From the NCBI RefSeq assembly GCF_014697625.1, contig NZ_JACJSG010000035.1, positions 23,885-87,884 of the forward strand: a stretch of DNA of 64,000 nucleotides, written 5' to 3'. Below the pieces are notes generated by a model. The model saw only the letters and a program-made list of their open reading frames with translations, did no database searches and had not been told where the DNA came from. The stretch is from Anabaena azotica FACHB-119 (lineage in GTDB: Bacteria > Cyanobacteriota > Cyanobacteriia > Cyanobacteriales > Nostocaceae). A program made the translations under genes and the position numbers. Below are positions 44,546 to 53,977 of this stretch, in pieces (within the stretch, counting starts at the first letter, position 1; every line of letters starts with the position of its first letter).

Positions 44546-45268
44546 CTATTCACCACCAACAAATAAAGGCAAAATCAACGCCACCAAAATTCCCCCTACC
44601 ACAATTACCTCAACAACTTTCAGAGGAAAATTATTCTGCATGAAATGATTAATTACTCCCCCAAAATTAGCCGATAAATTCCTCCACCAATTCTGCAAAC
44701 GCCTAGACCATTGACTAGGGCTATCATCTGGACGCACTTTCCACGAAAATATAGAAAGTAACAATGGGACACCACCCACTTTACTAGACATTAAAAGGTG
44801 AATTGCCAAACAGCTAACCAGCACCAACCAACCAATCAAATGCAGGTAGTACCAAGCATGATTTAACTCTCCTGTTGGCAACCATTCCTCTTTCATCATT
44901 CTGCCAGACAACACAGCTAAAACAGAAGCCAGCAGCATGAGTGTATTAGCAATTCTTTGCAGACTCACCCACCAAATTGGTCTACCTACCTGAGTTAAGT
45001 TCTGTAAAGAATCTTGTTGTAAAAGCCGTTTATTGCCTGCATGAAAGCTGTAGAGGGCGAATACTGGCAAGATAAAAAAGAAAAAGACGGCAAATGTGCC
45101 GTGGATGTCGATAATCTCGCCAATGCGGGGGACAGGTAACTTACCGAATCTACCATCAAAGGTATTGTAAACTAGAAAGCCTGTGATGATGGCGGCGATC
45201 GCTAAAATTAAACTCACGCCATGAAGAATCTTTAACCACAACGGCTGATCAGGGGCTGAACGAGACAT
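44546..45268 (-). CDS. cytochrome b561-type membrane protein
   Basis: 240 residues with four main helices carrying histidines: LKILHGVSLILAIAAIITGF, DIHGTFAVFFFFILPVFALY, NTLMLLASVLAVLSGRM and WYYLHLIGWLVLVSCLAIHL. Paired His on helices 1 and 4 fit b-type heme binding in the cytochrome b561/Ni-hydrogenase b family, which moves electrons across or along a membrane. A fifth hydrophobic segment closes the protein (VVEVIVVGGILVALILPLF). The donor and acceptor are unknown. Confidence 0.8.
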   Translation of the reverse strand: MSRSAPDQPLWLKILHGVSLILAIAAIITGFLVYNTFDGRFGKLPVPRIGEIIDIHGTFAVFFFFILPVFALYSFHAGNKRLLQQDSLQNLTQVGRPIWWVSLQRIANTLMLLASVLAVLSGRMMKEEWLPTGELNHAWYYLHLIGWLVLVSCLAIHLLMSSKVGGVPLLLSIFSWKVRPDDSPSQWSRRLQNWWRNLSANFGGVINHFMQNNFPLKVVEVIVVGGILVALILPLFVGGE

Positions 45269-45362
45269 AGTTATAAGTTTGGTAGCTTTTATTAAATGTT
45301 TTTAACAGAAAATGAGACTTTAAGCTTAAATGTTATTGATATAGTCATAAAAATTAAAAACA

Positions 45363-46283
45363 ATGTCACAAGTTCTCAATTTTACAGGATTTATTAAAAA
45401 CTTGATTTATCGAACTTACTTGAATGATAATTTAAAAGAAAATAGTCTTGATAATTTTAATATTAATACAGCTAACAGCTATGGATTAATTAAGTCGCCT
45501 ACAGCAGACAAGAGTAAAAAGACAAAACAAGTAAATAATGATAAATTAGGTAGTCAAAAGTTTGACAATCTATTTGTAAATTCTCAAATTGAAGAGATAC
45601 TGGCATATAAACAAAGCGCTTTACATTGGAATAAAAGTTTATTTGAGGAAAGATTTATTAAAATTTTTGAAACTGCCTTAGATTCCTATGATTCTATCTC
45701 TCAAAGGACAGGTGTGAAAATTCACTCAAGGCTAGGCATGAATAAATATTTACAAAAAATTACCAATGAATTTGAAGAATTTAAAAATATATCCTTAAAA
45801 AATTCTTTAAGTGCCAGTAAGAGAGAAGCTATTACTTCTCACAAGTTAGAATATTTAGTAGATGGCTTAAAGGCAACTTTTAGTATTGAAAACTATTTAG
45901 GAGGGATTTATTATTTAACGCCTGATGAAATATTAGTTGAGAATGGTAGATACATTATACAAGAATCAAAAAATACTTCAAAAAGTTCATTGCCTAAGCT
46001 ACATGATATTCAGGATGGCTTATTTAAACTAATTCTATTTTCTAATTTAGACTCTTTAACCCTTAATGAAAAACCAGTATCATTTGTTCCTAAATTAAAA
46101 CTAACTGGTAAAAATGTTACAAGCTCTATTGTCTTTCCAGAAGCTTCATCAAAAGAAATAGAGAATTTTATAACGGTCAACACTAATACTTTTAGTAGTA
46201 ATCAGAAAAATATCATTAGAAAATTAGCATTAGAAGCTCAAAATAATAATAAACTGAAAATAGAAATATCTGGAAACTCGTAA
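45363..46283 (+). CDS. putative type II restriction endonuclease
   Basis: 306 residues, very AT-rich and Asn/Lys-rich compared with neighbours. The core ILVENGRYIIQESKNT (Glu-x12-Glu-x-Lys, about 197-212) reads as a PD-(D/E)xK nuclease active site. It precedes a DNA adenine methyltransferase by 15 bp on the same strand, the standard arrangement of an R-M pair. No named restriction enzyme family was recognised. The call rests on the neighbour and the catalytic-like motif. Confidence 0.55.
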   Translation: MSQVLNFTGFIKNLIYRTYLNDNLKENSLDNFNINTANSYGLIKSPTADKSKKTKQVNNDKLGSQKFDNLFVNSQIEEILAYKQSALHWNKSLFEERFIKIFETALDSYDSISQRTGVKIHSRLGMNKYLQKITNEFEEFKNISLKNSLSASKREAITSHKLEYLVDGLKATFSIENYLGGIYYLTPDEILVENGRYIIQESKNTSKSSLPKLHDIQDGLFKLILFSNLDSLTLNEKPVSFVPKLKLTGKNVTSSIVFPEASSKEIENFITVNTNTFSSNQKNIIRKLALEAQNNNKLKIEISGNS

Positions 46284-46298
46284 ACGTTTTTTTGAATT

Positions 46299-47171
46299 AT
46301 GATCAAAAGCCCACTTCGTTATCCAGGCGGTAAATCAAGAGCAATCAAGCAAATAATAGAATATTTACCGCAAAGCTTTGATGAGTATCGAGAACCATTT
46401 GTAGGCGGTGGTTCTGTATTTATTTATTTAAAGCAAAAATATCCAAACTTGAAAATTTGGATTAATGATTTAAACACTGAATTATTTTTATTTTGGAGAT
46501 ATGCTCAGTCAAAATTATCTCCAATGGTTGATGAAATACGTCGTATTAAAGATAAATATCTAGACGGAAAACTACTGTTTTCAGAATTGACCAGTCTTGA
46601 TGTAGAAAGCTTATCTGATTTCGACAGAGCCGTAAGATTTTTCGTACTCAACAGAATTACTTTTTCTGGTACGGTAGAATCAGGGGGTTACTCAGAGGAA
46701 GCATTTCATAAACGATTTACCTATTCATCCATAGAAAGATTAGAGAAGCTAGAAAGTATATTAACAGAAGATATAAAAATAACTAACTTGGATTACAGTC
46801 AATTATTAAATACAGAAGGCAGAAATGTATTTTTATTTTTAGATCCACCATATTTTATTGCAAAAAAATCTAAATTATATGGTAGAGATGGTGATTTACA
46901 CACTTCTTTTGAACATCAAAGATTTGCAGAGTTATTACAACAATGTTCCTATCCCTGGTTAATCACTTATGATGACTCACCGGAAATTCGAGCTAATTTT
47001 GCCTTAGCTCATATCTATGAATGGGAATTGCAATATGGTATGAACAACTATAAACAAAGCAAAGCGGCAAAGGGAAAAGAGTTATTCATTACCAACTATG
47101 AAATTACACAAAAAAATAATAAGGTAAATCATCAACAGACTTTACAGTTGGAACTTGATATTTTGACCTAA
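46299..47171 (+). CDS. D12-class DNA N6-adenine methyltransferase
   Basis: 290 residues. PLRYPGGKSRAIKQI (AdoMet X-motif), REPFVGGGSVFIYL (motif I) and FLFLDPPYF (motif IV) identify the Dam/DpnM/MboI alpha class. The target site cannot be read from the sequence; members often recognise GATC or related words. It is presumably the protective partner of the endonuclease upstream. The pair interrupts an otherwise chromosomal neighbourhood (cytochrome b561, trpD) and is more AT-rich than it, which suggests gain by transfer. Confidence 0.85.
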   Translation: MIKSPLRYPGGKSRAIKQIIEYLPQSFDEYREPFVGGGSVFIYLKQKYPNLKIWINDLNTELFLFWRYAQSKLSPMVDEIRRIKDKYLDGKLLFSELTSLDVESLSDFDRAVRFFVLNRITFSGTVESGGYSEEAFHKRFTYSSIERLEKLESILTEDIKITNLDYSQLLNTEGRNVFLFLDPPYFIAKKSKLYGRDGDLHTSFEHQRFAELLQQCSYPWLITYDDSPEIRANFALAHIYEWELQYGMNNYKQSKAAKGKELFITNYEITQKNNKVNHQQTLQLELDILT

Positions 47172-47232
47172 CTTTGATGAGGGTCAATTTTTCGGTAGGA
47201 TAACTGCCATGCCTCTAATTACACAATAAGCT

Positions 47233-48297
47233 ATGACAACTTCTACCCAAGATTCCACAAGCTGGTATCTACTTCTGCAACAACTAATAGATGGTGAATC
47301 TTTAACCCGGACACAAGCTGCTGAATTGATGCAAGGCTGGCTAAGTGAAGCCGTCCCCCCAGAGTTATCAGGAGCAATTTTAACCGCACTCAACTTTAAA
47401 GGCGTTTCTGCCGATGAGTTGACTGGTATGGCGGAAGTCTTACAATCTCAATCCAAAGGGACTGCTACCCTAATCCCCAATCCCCAGTCCCCAATCCCCA
47501 TAATAGATACTTGTGGCACTGGTGGCGATGGGTCATCAACATTTAACATTTCTACAGCCGTGGCGTTTGTGGCGGCGGCTTATGGTGTACCTGTTGCTAA
47601 ACATGGTAATCGTTCGGCTTCGAGTCTCACAGGTAGCGCTGATGTTTTGGAAGCGTTGGGAGTTAACTTGAGTGCTTCTAGCGACAAGGTACAAGCCGCA
47701 TTACAAGAAGTCGGGATCACATTTTTGTTTGCCCCTGGTTGGCATCCTGCACTCAAGGCGGTGGCTAGTTTGCGGCGGACTTTAAGAATTCGCACGGTGT
47801 TTAATTTGCTGGGGCCTTTGGTGAATCCTTTGCGTCCTACTGGGCAAGTGGTGGGGTTATTTACTCCCAAACTTTTGACAACTGTTGCCCAGGCTTTGGA
47901 CAATTTAGGCAAGCAAAAGGCGATCGTTGTACATGGGCGAGAAAGACTGGATGAGGCTGGTTTGGGTGATTTAACTGATGTAGCTGTGTTATCTGATGGT
48001 GAGTTACAGTTAACTACTATCAATCCTCAAGAGGTCGGTGTGACACCCGCGCCTATTGGCGCACTGCGGGGTGGGGATGTGCAGGAAAATGCCCAGATTC
48101 TCAAAGACGTATTACAAGGAAAGGGAACTCAAGCACAACAAGATGCTGTAGCTCTGAATGCTGCATTGGCGCTACAGGTGGCTGGTGTAGTCCCCTTATT
48201 AGACCATGCCCAAGGTGTGACTGTGGCTAAGGAGATCCTACAGACTGGTAGCGCCTGGAAGAAGCTGGAGGAACTGGTACAATTTTTGGGGAGTTAA
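47233..48297 (+). CDS. trpD: anthranilate phosphoribosyltransferase
   Basis: 354 residues. DTCGTGGDGSSTFNIST (PRPP loop), AKHGNRSASSLTGSADVLEALG, LFAPGWHPALK and RTVFNLLGPLVNP are all conserved. It joins anthranilate to PRPP in tryptophan synthesis. Between the helical N-domain and the PRPP loop, four CCCC(A)(A/G)T-type heptamers (47472-47499) encode LIPNPQSPIPI, a linker of 11 residues not expected in the family. The frame is kept. The last 71 bp overlap the antisense protease gene. Confidence 0.95.
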   Translation: MTTSTQDSTSWYLLLQQLIDGESLTRTQAAELMQGWLSEAVPPELSGAILTALNFKGVSADELTGMAEVLQSQSKGTATLIPNPQSPIPIIDTCGTGGDGSSTFNISTAVAFVAAAYGVPVAKHGNRSASSLTGSADVLEALGVNLSASSDKVQAALQEVGITFLFAPGWHPALKAVASLRRTLRIRTVFNLLGPLVNPLRPTGQVVGLFTPKLLTTVAQALDNLGKQKAIVVHGRERLDEAGLGDLTDVAVLSDGELQLTTINPQEVGVTPAPIGALRGGDVQENAQILKDVLQGKGTQAQQDAVALNAALALQVAGVVPLLDHAQGVTVAKEILQTGSAWKKLEELVQFLGS

Positions 48298-49291
48298 CGT
48301 CTGAGTGTGATTGACGGCGGAACTCTACGACGTTGCGCTTGATGGTGACATCATAATTACCAAAAAAGTCATGTCCTAAAAGCCCGGTTTCGAGTTCCGC
48401 GCCAGCGATCGCAACTGGTACTCTATTTACTACCACTCCTCCCACTGCCATCGAATCTACATAACCGATGGGAAATTCTACACCCTTGGAACTAGCAGTG
48501 TTAGCCTTAGCTTTACCGATGGTGACAACCCTCAAAGCATTCGCCATCTGTTGAGTAATCACAGTCCCACTAGCCCCAGTATCCACAATCATGTCAAATT
48601 GCTGCTGACCATTGAAAGTCACACCCACAATTGGCGTACCCCCAATCCTCCTTTTTATCGGGGCGACAAAAACCTCTTGTTCAGAAGTCAGCGCTGCCGA
48701 TATGGGAACATCCACTTGATCTGTAGCCAAATTTGTGCTATTGGGTGGCGGTACAGGGATCACATACTGGGGTGCAGGATCTGGTTGGGGTGTAGCAATC
48801 GCCACCCTTTGGGAAGTTGAAAAATTTGGTAAGGGACGAGCGACAGCGTTAGCTTGACGAACAGCGTACCTAATCTGACGCTGATACTCAGAAATTTTAG
48901 TTTGGGCGAACGCAAACTCAGGACTTTGTTGATCGACCTGTTTCATCAGAGCGATCGCATCATGGTATTGACTAGCCACCAAATACCAATCATCAGACGA
49001 TTGCGCCGATTGGCTAATACTCACAGCACCAGCAGCCTTATCTAACCCCATCTCAAAAGAACCCGGTTCCATTTGTGATGGTGGCACATCTGCCGAGGCG
49101 GGAATAGTTGGTGCTGCTTGCGGTTCATCAGGGACTGATACTGGCAAATCCTCAGTTACCACAGACTGCTGATTGCGAAGAATAGCCGTTTTTTGATTGC
49201 CTTCGCTACAAGCAACAGTCAAAACAGCTAAAGTACCAGATATACAAATCAGGATGGCGCGGGATAAAAAAGGCTGAAGCATAATCTCCAT
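48227..49291 (-). CDS. retropepsin-like aspartyl protease lipoprotein
   Basis: 354 residues. The signal peptide AILICISGTLAVLTVACSEG has a lipobox Cys near residue 28; a Pro/Gln-rich spacer (30-200) follows; then a single-lobe aspartic protease domain with VDTGASGTVIT active site, VVNRVPVAIAG flap region and LLGHDFFGNYDVTI. Retropepsin-like enzymes work as dimers. Located in the periplasm or outer membrane, substrate unknown. The last 24 codons run antisense to the trpD 3' end. The start is 49291 or, three codons in, 49282. Confidence 0.85.
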   Translation of the reverse strand: MEIMLQPFLSRAILICISGTLAVLTVACSEGNQKTAILRNQQSVVTEDLPVSVPDEPQAAPTIPASADVPPSQMEPGSFEMGLDKAAGAVSISQSAQSSDDWYLVASQYHDAIALMKQVDQQSPEFAFAQTKISEYQRQIRYAVRQANAVARPLPNFSTSQRVAIATPQPDPAPQYVIPVPPPNSTNLATDQVDVPISAALTSEQEVFVAPIKRRIGGTPIVGVTFNGQQQFDMIVDTGASGTVITQQMANALRVVTIGKAKANTASSKGVEFPIGYVDSMAVGGVVVNRVPVAIAGAELETGLLGHDFFGNYDVTIKRNVVEFRRQSHSDVNSPKIVPVPPASSRRYQSVGSP

Positions 49292-49321
49292 CTTACCTGT
49301 TTCAGCGAAGGCATTTAAATT

Positions 49322-49476
49322 TGGGGAGGGGGGAGGGGAAAGGGGAAGGGGGAAGGGGTAAAGGGTAAAGGGTAAAGGGTAAAGGGGGAAGGGGTAAAGG
49401 GTAAAGGGTAAAGGGTAAAGGGGGAAGGGGGAAGGGGTAAAGGGTAAAGGGTAAAGGGGAAGGGGGAAAGGGGAAA
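49322..49476. repeat. GGGTAAA heptamer and GGGGAA array
   Basis: Tandem GGGTAAA heptamers interleaved with GGGGGAAG units. Open frames over it are repeat translation only. Confidence 0.85.
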
Positions 49477-49777
49477 TAAGAACTATTAAACTTACCTCTG
49501 TTGTTCTGCTCCCTTATCTTATTCGCTCGTAGTTGTGGCACTATCTCATAATTCAACTATCTTGATTTTAAGTTTTAATTAATTGACTGGCGAACGTCTA
49601 ATTCACAAACTCATGGGATAATTAACAGTCGCAGTATCATAGGGACTGGGGACTAGCCCCAGGATACTAGGAAAAAGCACAAGAGCAGAGGAAGTATGGA
49701 AGCACAGGATATAGTCTTTCCCCCTTCCCCTTTCCCCCTTTCCCCTTCCCCCTCCCCCCTTCCCCAATTTATCGCTT

Positions 49778-50935
49778 ATGCCCTTGTCTGACGCAATACC
49801 CGCTCTCCTTGTCTTAGCAGATGGAACTGCTTACCGTGGTTGGTCTTTCGGTGCGACGGGAACCACTATTGGCGAAGTTGTGTTCAACACTGGTATGACT
49901 GGATATCAAGAAGTGTTGACCGATCCCAGTTACTGCGGTCAAATTGTCCTGTTCACCTATCCCGAATTGGGAAATACAGGCGTTAACCCCGAAGACGAAG
50001 AATCAGCACGCCCGCAAGTGCGAGGTGCGATCGCCCGCAATGTTTGTTATAAACCTAGTAACTGGCGATCGACACAATCCTTACCCGACTACCTCAAACA
50101 GCATCAAATCCCTGGCATCTTTGGTATAGATACCCGCGCCCTCACCCGCAAAATTCGGATGTACGGAGCCATGAATGGCGGTATTTCCACAGAAATTTTA
50201 GATGAGGCAGAGTTGCTAGAACAGGTACAAGCCGCCCCCAGTATGAGCGGCTTAAATCTAGTCCGCGAAGTCACCACCTCCCAAGTTTACGAATGGTCAG
50301 ATCCCACAACCTCGATTTGGGAGTTTAATCCAGAAGCTAGGGTAAATAATCAGGAATCCTTGACAGTTGTAGCTCTAGATTTTGGCGTGAAACGTAATAT
50401 TTTGCGCCGTTTAGCCAGCTATGGTTGCCGAGTTATTGTTGTACCTGCCGATACACCACCAGAAGAAATCCTCAAATACAATCCAGATGGTATTTTCCTC
50501 TCTAACGGCCCCGGCGACCCGTCGGCGGTAACAGAAGGAATTACCACAGCCAAAGCCTTGCTTGAAAGCCAAAAACCCATGTTTGGTATTTGTATGGGAC
50601 ACCAAATTTTGGGTCATGCGTTGGGAGCAGAAACTTTTAAGCTGAAATTTGGGCATCGAGGTTTAAATCAACCTGCGGGTTTACAACAAAGGGTAGAAAT
50701 TACCAGCCAAAACCACAGCTTTGCGATCGACCCAGATTCCTTACCTGAAGCGGCTGTAGAAATCAGCCACCTCAACCTCAACGATCGCACAGTCGCCGGT
50801 TTACGCCACAAATCCCTACCTGTATTCTCAGTACAGTATCACCCAGAAGCCAGCCCAGGCCCTCATGATGCTGATTACTTGTTTGCTCAGTTTGTCCAAG
50901 AAATGCGAGCTGCAAAACAAGGGGCTAGGGTTTAG
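49778..50935 (+). CDS. carA: carbamoyl-phosphate synthase small subunit
   Basis: 385 residues. LVLADGTAYRGWSFG and FNTGMTGYQEVLTDPSY open the N-domain. The class I glutamine amidotransferase follows with FGICMGHQILGHALG (nucleophile Cys) and VQYHPEASPGPHD (His/Glu). It hydrolyses glutamine and passes ammonia to CarB for arginine and pyrimidine synthesis. carB is not in this window, as is usual in cyanobacteria. The CCCC-rich repeat array 49718-49764 ends just upstream of the start. Confidence 0.97.
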   Translation: MPLSDAIPALLVLADGTAYRGWSFGATGTTIGEVVFNTGMTGYQEVLTDPSYCGQIVLFTYPELGNTGVNPEDEESARPQVRGAIARNVCYKPSNWRSTQSLPDYLKQHQIPGIFGIDTRALTRKIRMYGAMNGGISTEILDEAELLEQVQAAPSMSGLNLVREVTTSQVYEWSDPTTSIWEFNPEARVNNQESLTVVALDFGVKRNILRRLASYGCRVIVVPADTPPEEILKYNPDGIFLSNGPGDPSAVTEGITTAKALLESQKPMFGICMGHQILGHALGAETFKLKFGHRGLNQPAGLQQRVEITSQNHSFAIDPDSLPEAAVEISHLNLNDRTVAGLRHKSLPVFSVQYHPEASPGPHDADYLFAQFVQEMRAAKQGARV

Positions 50936-51100
50936 GGACTGGGTACTGGGGACTGGGGACTGGGGACTGGGGACTGGGAAGAAGGAAGGAAGAACAGACT
51001 AGTCTATGGGAATTTTAGATTAGAATTTAATCTAAATAACCCTTTCCCCCTTCCCCCTTTCCCCCTTTCCCCTCTCCCCATACCCCATACCCCAGCAGGT
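50936..51100. repeat. GGGACTG and CCCCTTT arrays after carA
   Basis: GGGACTG heptamers (50937-50975) and CCCCTTCCCC/CCCATAC units (51044-51092) between carA and the STAS gene. No gene. Confidence 0.75.
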
Positions 51101-51131
51101 TGTAGACAACAAGCCTAAAAACCATCTATAC

Positions 51132-51533
51132 TTGAGCGTTTACTATAACGACGAGGAGGGAATTATTGCTGAACCACTAAATCTAACCGTAAGCCTGAGA
51201 GGGACTCGTGAAACCCGCGATCACTATCAGCTATTCCGCCTCACAGGTCTGTTAGATGCCTTTTCTGAGCCGACGTTTCGCAAGGTACTTGGCGGCAAAA
51301 TTGATGAAGGCCCGAAGCATATTATTCTGGATCTTTCGCAAATTGACTTTGTTGACAGTTCCGGCTTGGGCGCTCTGGTGCAGCTAGCCAAGCAAGCGCA
51401 AAATGCCACAGGAACCTTGCAAATTGTCACCAATGCACGAGTCACACAAACGGTCAAGCTCGTTCGCCTAGAGAAGTTCCTCTCACTGCAATCCACGGTT
51501 GACGCAGCTGTAGAAAACATTAAGGGTGCTTGA
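51132..51533 (+). CDS. STAS-domain anti-sigma factor antagonist-like protein
   Basis: 133 residues. LSQIDFVDSSGLGALVQLAK contains the phosphorylatable Ser of SpoIIAA-like STAS proteins, with YQLFRLTGLLDAFSEPTFRK before it. It should switch a partner (anti-sigma factor or serine kinase) by phosphorylation. The only in-frame start found is TTG at 51132, so the N-terminus is uncertain by some residues. No kinase or sigma gene is adjacent. Confidence 0.85.
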   Translation: MSVYYNDEEGIIAEPLNLTVSLRGTRETRDHYQLFRLTGLLDAFSEPTFRKVLGGKIDEGPKHIILDLSQIDFVDSSGLGALVQLAKQAQNATGTLQIVTNARVTQTVKLVRLEKFLSLQSTVDAAVENIKGA

Positions 51534-51542
51534 TCTATAGAG

Positions 51543-51582
51543 AAATTAAGCTATTCCGAGATTTTTCGGTATAGCTTAATTT
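51543..51582 (+). terminator. long perfect hairpin after the STAS gene
   Basis: AAATTAAGCTAT (51543-51554) and ATAGCTTAATTT (51571-51582) pair over 12 bp, with inner CCGA/TCGG. It lies 10 bp past the stop codon. The T-rich arm at the 3' side supports termination. Confidence 0.7.
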
Positions 51583-51997
51583 ATGGGAGGGACTGGGGGC
51601 TGGGGACTGGGGAGTAGAAGGAGATGAGGGAGTGGGGGGAGATGTGGTTCGACTTCGCTCACCAACCTGGAGTAACCCACCCCTAGCCCCTCTCAGGAGA
51701 GGAACGGGGAGATGAGGGAGTGGGGGGAGATGGGAGAAAGTAATGAATATCACCTATCACCTATCACCTATCACCTATCACCTATCAGCTATCACCTATC
51801 AGCTATCACCTATCACCTATCACCTGTCACCTATCACCTGCCCCTAATCTCTAACCTTCGATAGATGCGTAGAAAATATAGTAAAGTATAAAGACAATAG
51901 AGATATCGTTGGAAATTAATAAAAAACTACTAAAATTAGGTATCCAAAACTTTTAACTTTTGCTTTCAAGAATACCTAGCCAAGGAATGATGAATTT
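51583..51997. other. repeat-filled intergenic region
   Basis: GGGACTGGGG units, a dispersed piece (ACTTCGCTCACC, about 51660), then about 15 TATCACC/TATCAGC heptamers (51751-51840). No gene. The end is AT-rich and should hold the Mini-III promoter. Confidence 0.7.
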
Positions 51998-52483
51998 GTG
52001 AAGTCCCAGGAGGAAGATTTATTAGATAAACAAGGTGAAGACCTGAAGCTGGATTCATCTTGGAATCAAGCACTCTTGGCAACTACTGCGCCATTAATCT
52101 CAAATATTTCCCAGACACAATTGCAGCAAATTTCCCCTGCGGCTTTGGCTTATGTGGGGGATGCAATTTATGAACTGTATGTTAGAATGTTTTATCTGCT
52201 ACCACTAAGACGATCAGATGCTTACCATCGATTAGTAGTAGCACAAGTAAGAGCAGAAACACAGGCGCTACATTTGCGATCGCTGACTCCTTACCTCAAG
52301 GCAAGTGAATTAGAAATTGTCCGCCGAGGCCGTAATGCTGCCACAGGTCGCCCTAAGCGGGTTGATCCCGAAATATATCAACAAGCCACTAGTCTTGAGG
52401 CTTTAATTGGCTATCTTTATCTGACCGATTTCCCACGTTTAACCGAACTTTTACAGAAAATCTCTCTAGAGAAAGAAGAATAA
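51998..52483 (+). CDS. mrnC: Mini-ribonuclease III
   Basis: 161 residues from GTG 51998. ISPAALAYVGDAIYELYVRM holds the RNase III-type acidic motif, and VRRGRNAATGRP and TSLEALIGYLYLTD the second one. There is no double-stranded RNA binding domain. These features define Mini-III, which matures 23S rRNA ends and, in plastids, processes introns. Upstream of an rRNA methyltransferase-like gene on the same strand (gap under 80 bp), so a ribosome-maturation unit is likely. Confidence 0.9.
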   Translation: MKSQEEDLLDKQGEDLKLDSSWNQALLATTAPLISNISQTQLQQISPAALAYVGDAIYELYVRMFYLLPLRRSDAYHRLVVAQVRAETQALHLRSLTPYLKASELEIVRRGRNAATGRPKRVDPEIYQQATSLEALIGYLYLTDFPRLTELLQKISLEKEE

Positions 52484-52559
52484 ATAAGATTTCCTCGCTC
52501 GGAAAATTTTTACGTTGAGGTTCCGTACATTCAGGAATCGGACTGTCTACCCATGCGCC

Positions 52560-53579
52560 ATGCGTCAAAATTTTATGACTAACAAACCGAAAAAAATCAA
52601 GACCGCTAGCCAAGCGAATCGCGTCCAACCAATTAACGTCCAACCAATTAAACTCAAAGGTAAGCGAGTCCTAGCAAATCCTATTCGCAGTTCTCGACCA
52701 GGGGAAAGCAATTCTTCGGCTTCCAGTAAGCCACGTCCCCCACGTCCCCAACGCAAATTTTCTGATTCAGCACCAGTTGCTAAAGCACCAGTTGCCAAAC
52801 CACAAGAAGATAGCGATGTTATCTATGGTCGTCATCCAGTGTTGAGTGCATTGGAAAGTCAGCGCGGACTCAATCGCATCTGGGTAACTCCCCGCTTACG
52901 TTACGATCCCCGATTTCATAATTTGATTCTGCAAGCCAAGGAAAATGGCACAGTCATTGACGAAGTAGAACCCAGACGCTTAGACCAAATCACTAACCAA
53001 GCTAATCACCAAGGTATAGCTGCACAGATTGCACCTTACTCATATATTGAGTTATATGAACTAATTGCACAAGCTAAGTCTACTACTGATCCCGTAATTG
53101 TCGTAGCTGACGGAATCACAGACCCTCACAACTTGGGTGCAATTATTCGCACAGCCGAAGCAATTGGCGCTCAAGGGTTGGTCATTCCCCAAAGAAGGGC
53201 ATCAGGGATCACTTCTACCGTTGTGAAAGTAGCAGCAGGCGCTTTAGAAAACTTTCCTGTAGCTAGAGTAGTTAACCTCAGTCGTGCATTAGAAGAGTTG
53301 AAAGAAGCAGGCTTTTGGATTTATGGGACTGCGGCTGGCGCTAGTGAGCCTCTGCACACAGTCAGCTTTCGGGGGCCGATAGTTTTGGTCATCGGTTCGG
53401 AAGGGGAAGGTTTGAGTATGCTAACTCAGCGCTCATGTGATGTTTTGGTATCAATTCCCCTGATGGGTAAGACCCCTAGCCTGAATGCCTCAGTTGCCGC
53501 AGGAATGGCGCTTTATGAGATTTTCCGCCAACGATCCCTCAATACTTTGTACTTAGATAAATTACCAAAACCTCTATGA
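52560..53579 (+). CDS. TrmH/RlmB-family RNA 2'-O-ribose methyltransferase
   Basis: 339 residues. A basic, disordered N-terminal 75 residues precede the substrate-binding domain (DVIYGRHPVLSALESQRGLN). The SPOUT knot domain carries VVADGITDPHNLGAIIRTAE, LVIGSEGEGLS and SIPLMGKTPSLNASVAAGMA. The closest known type is RlmB, which methylates G2251 of 23S rRNA, but TrmH-like targets cannot be excluded. The start is ATG 52560 or 52575; the earlier TTG (52515) is unlikely. Confidence 0.88.
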   Translation: MRQNFMTNKPKKIKTASQANRVQPINVQPIKLKGKRVLANPIRSSRPGESNSSASSKPRPPRPQRKFSDSAPVAKAPVAKPQEDSDVIYGRHPVLSALESQRGLNRIWVTPRLRYDPRFHNLILQAKENGTVIDEVEPRRLDQITNQANHQGIAAQIAPYSYIELYELIAQAKSTTDPVIVVADGITDPHNLGAIIRTAEAIGAQGLVIPQRRASGITSTVVKVAAGALENFPVARVVNLSRALEELKEAGFWIYGTAAGASEPLHTVSFRGPIVLVIGSEGEGLSMLTQRSCDVLVSIPLMGKTPSLNASVAAGMALYEIFRQRSLNTLYLDKLPKPL

Positions 53580-53665
53580 AAATTATCAGTAAAAGAGTAT
53601 AAAGAAATGTAACAACAAATCTGTTGTTAAAGATTCAGTACCACTTTGATCAATTGGCGACAACC

Positions 53666-53968
53666 ATGACAACAATTTGGCAAAACCTGAAGGAAACTGC
53701 AATTAATACTTTCAATTCATTTGGCTTGGCTTGGTGGGTGGAAATTACCACTCAAAACCCTCGCTGCACATACTATTTCGGCCCGTTTCTGAGTTCTGCT
53801 GAGGCCAAGCTAGCTATCAAAGGCTATGTAGAGGATTTAGAAAACGAAGGAGCGCAAGGAATATGTGTCAACGTGAAGCGCTGCAAGCCAGAGAATTTGA
53901 CAATTGCTGATGACCTGGGGGAACGTTTTGACCGCAAAGTAAAGCCTGCCTTTAGCGGTCAGATGTAA
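53666..53968 (+). CDS. DUF1816 protein
   Basis: 100 residues from ATG 53666. GLAWWVEITTQNPRCTYYFG and FLSSAEAKLAIKGYVEDLEN match the small cyanobacterial DUF1816 family, related in pattern to phycobilisome linker/CpcD-type domains. Function not established. It follows the rRNA methyltransferase closely. The 14 codons before the ATG are not conserved. Confidence 0.75.
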   Translation: MTTIWQNLKETAINTFNSFGLAWWVEITTQNPRCTYYFGPFLSSAEAKLAIKGYVEDLENEGAQGICVNVKRCKPENLTIADDLGERFDRKVKPAFSGQM

Positions 53969-53977
53969 GTTAGGCAA

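Noticed and set aside
49302..49556. 84-codon frame with PPLPFTLYP repeats
   Set aside because: It is translation of GGGTAAA heptamers and not a gene.
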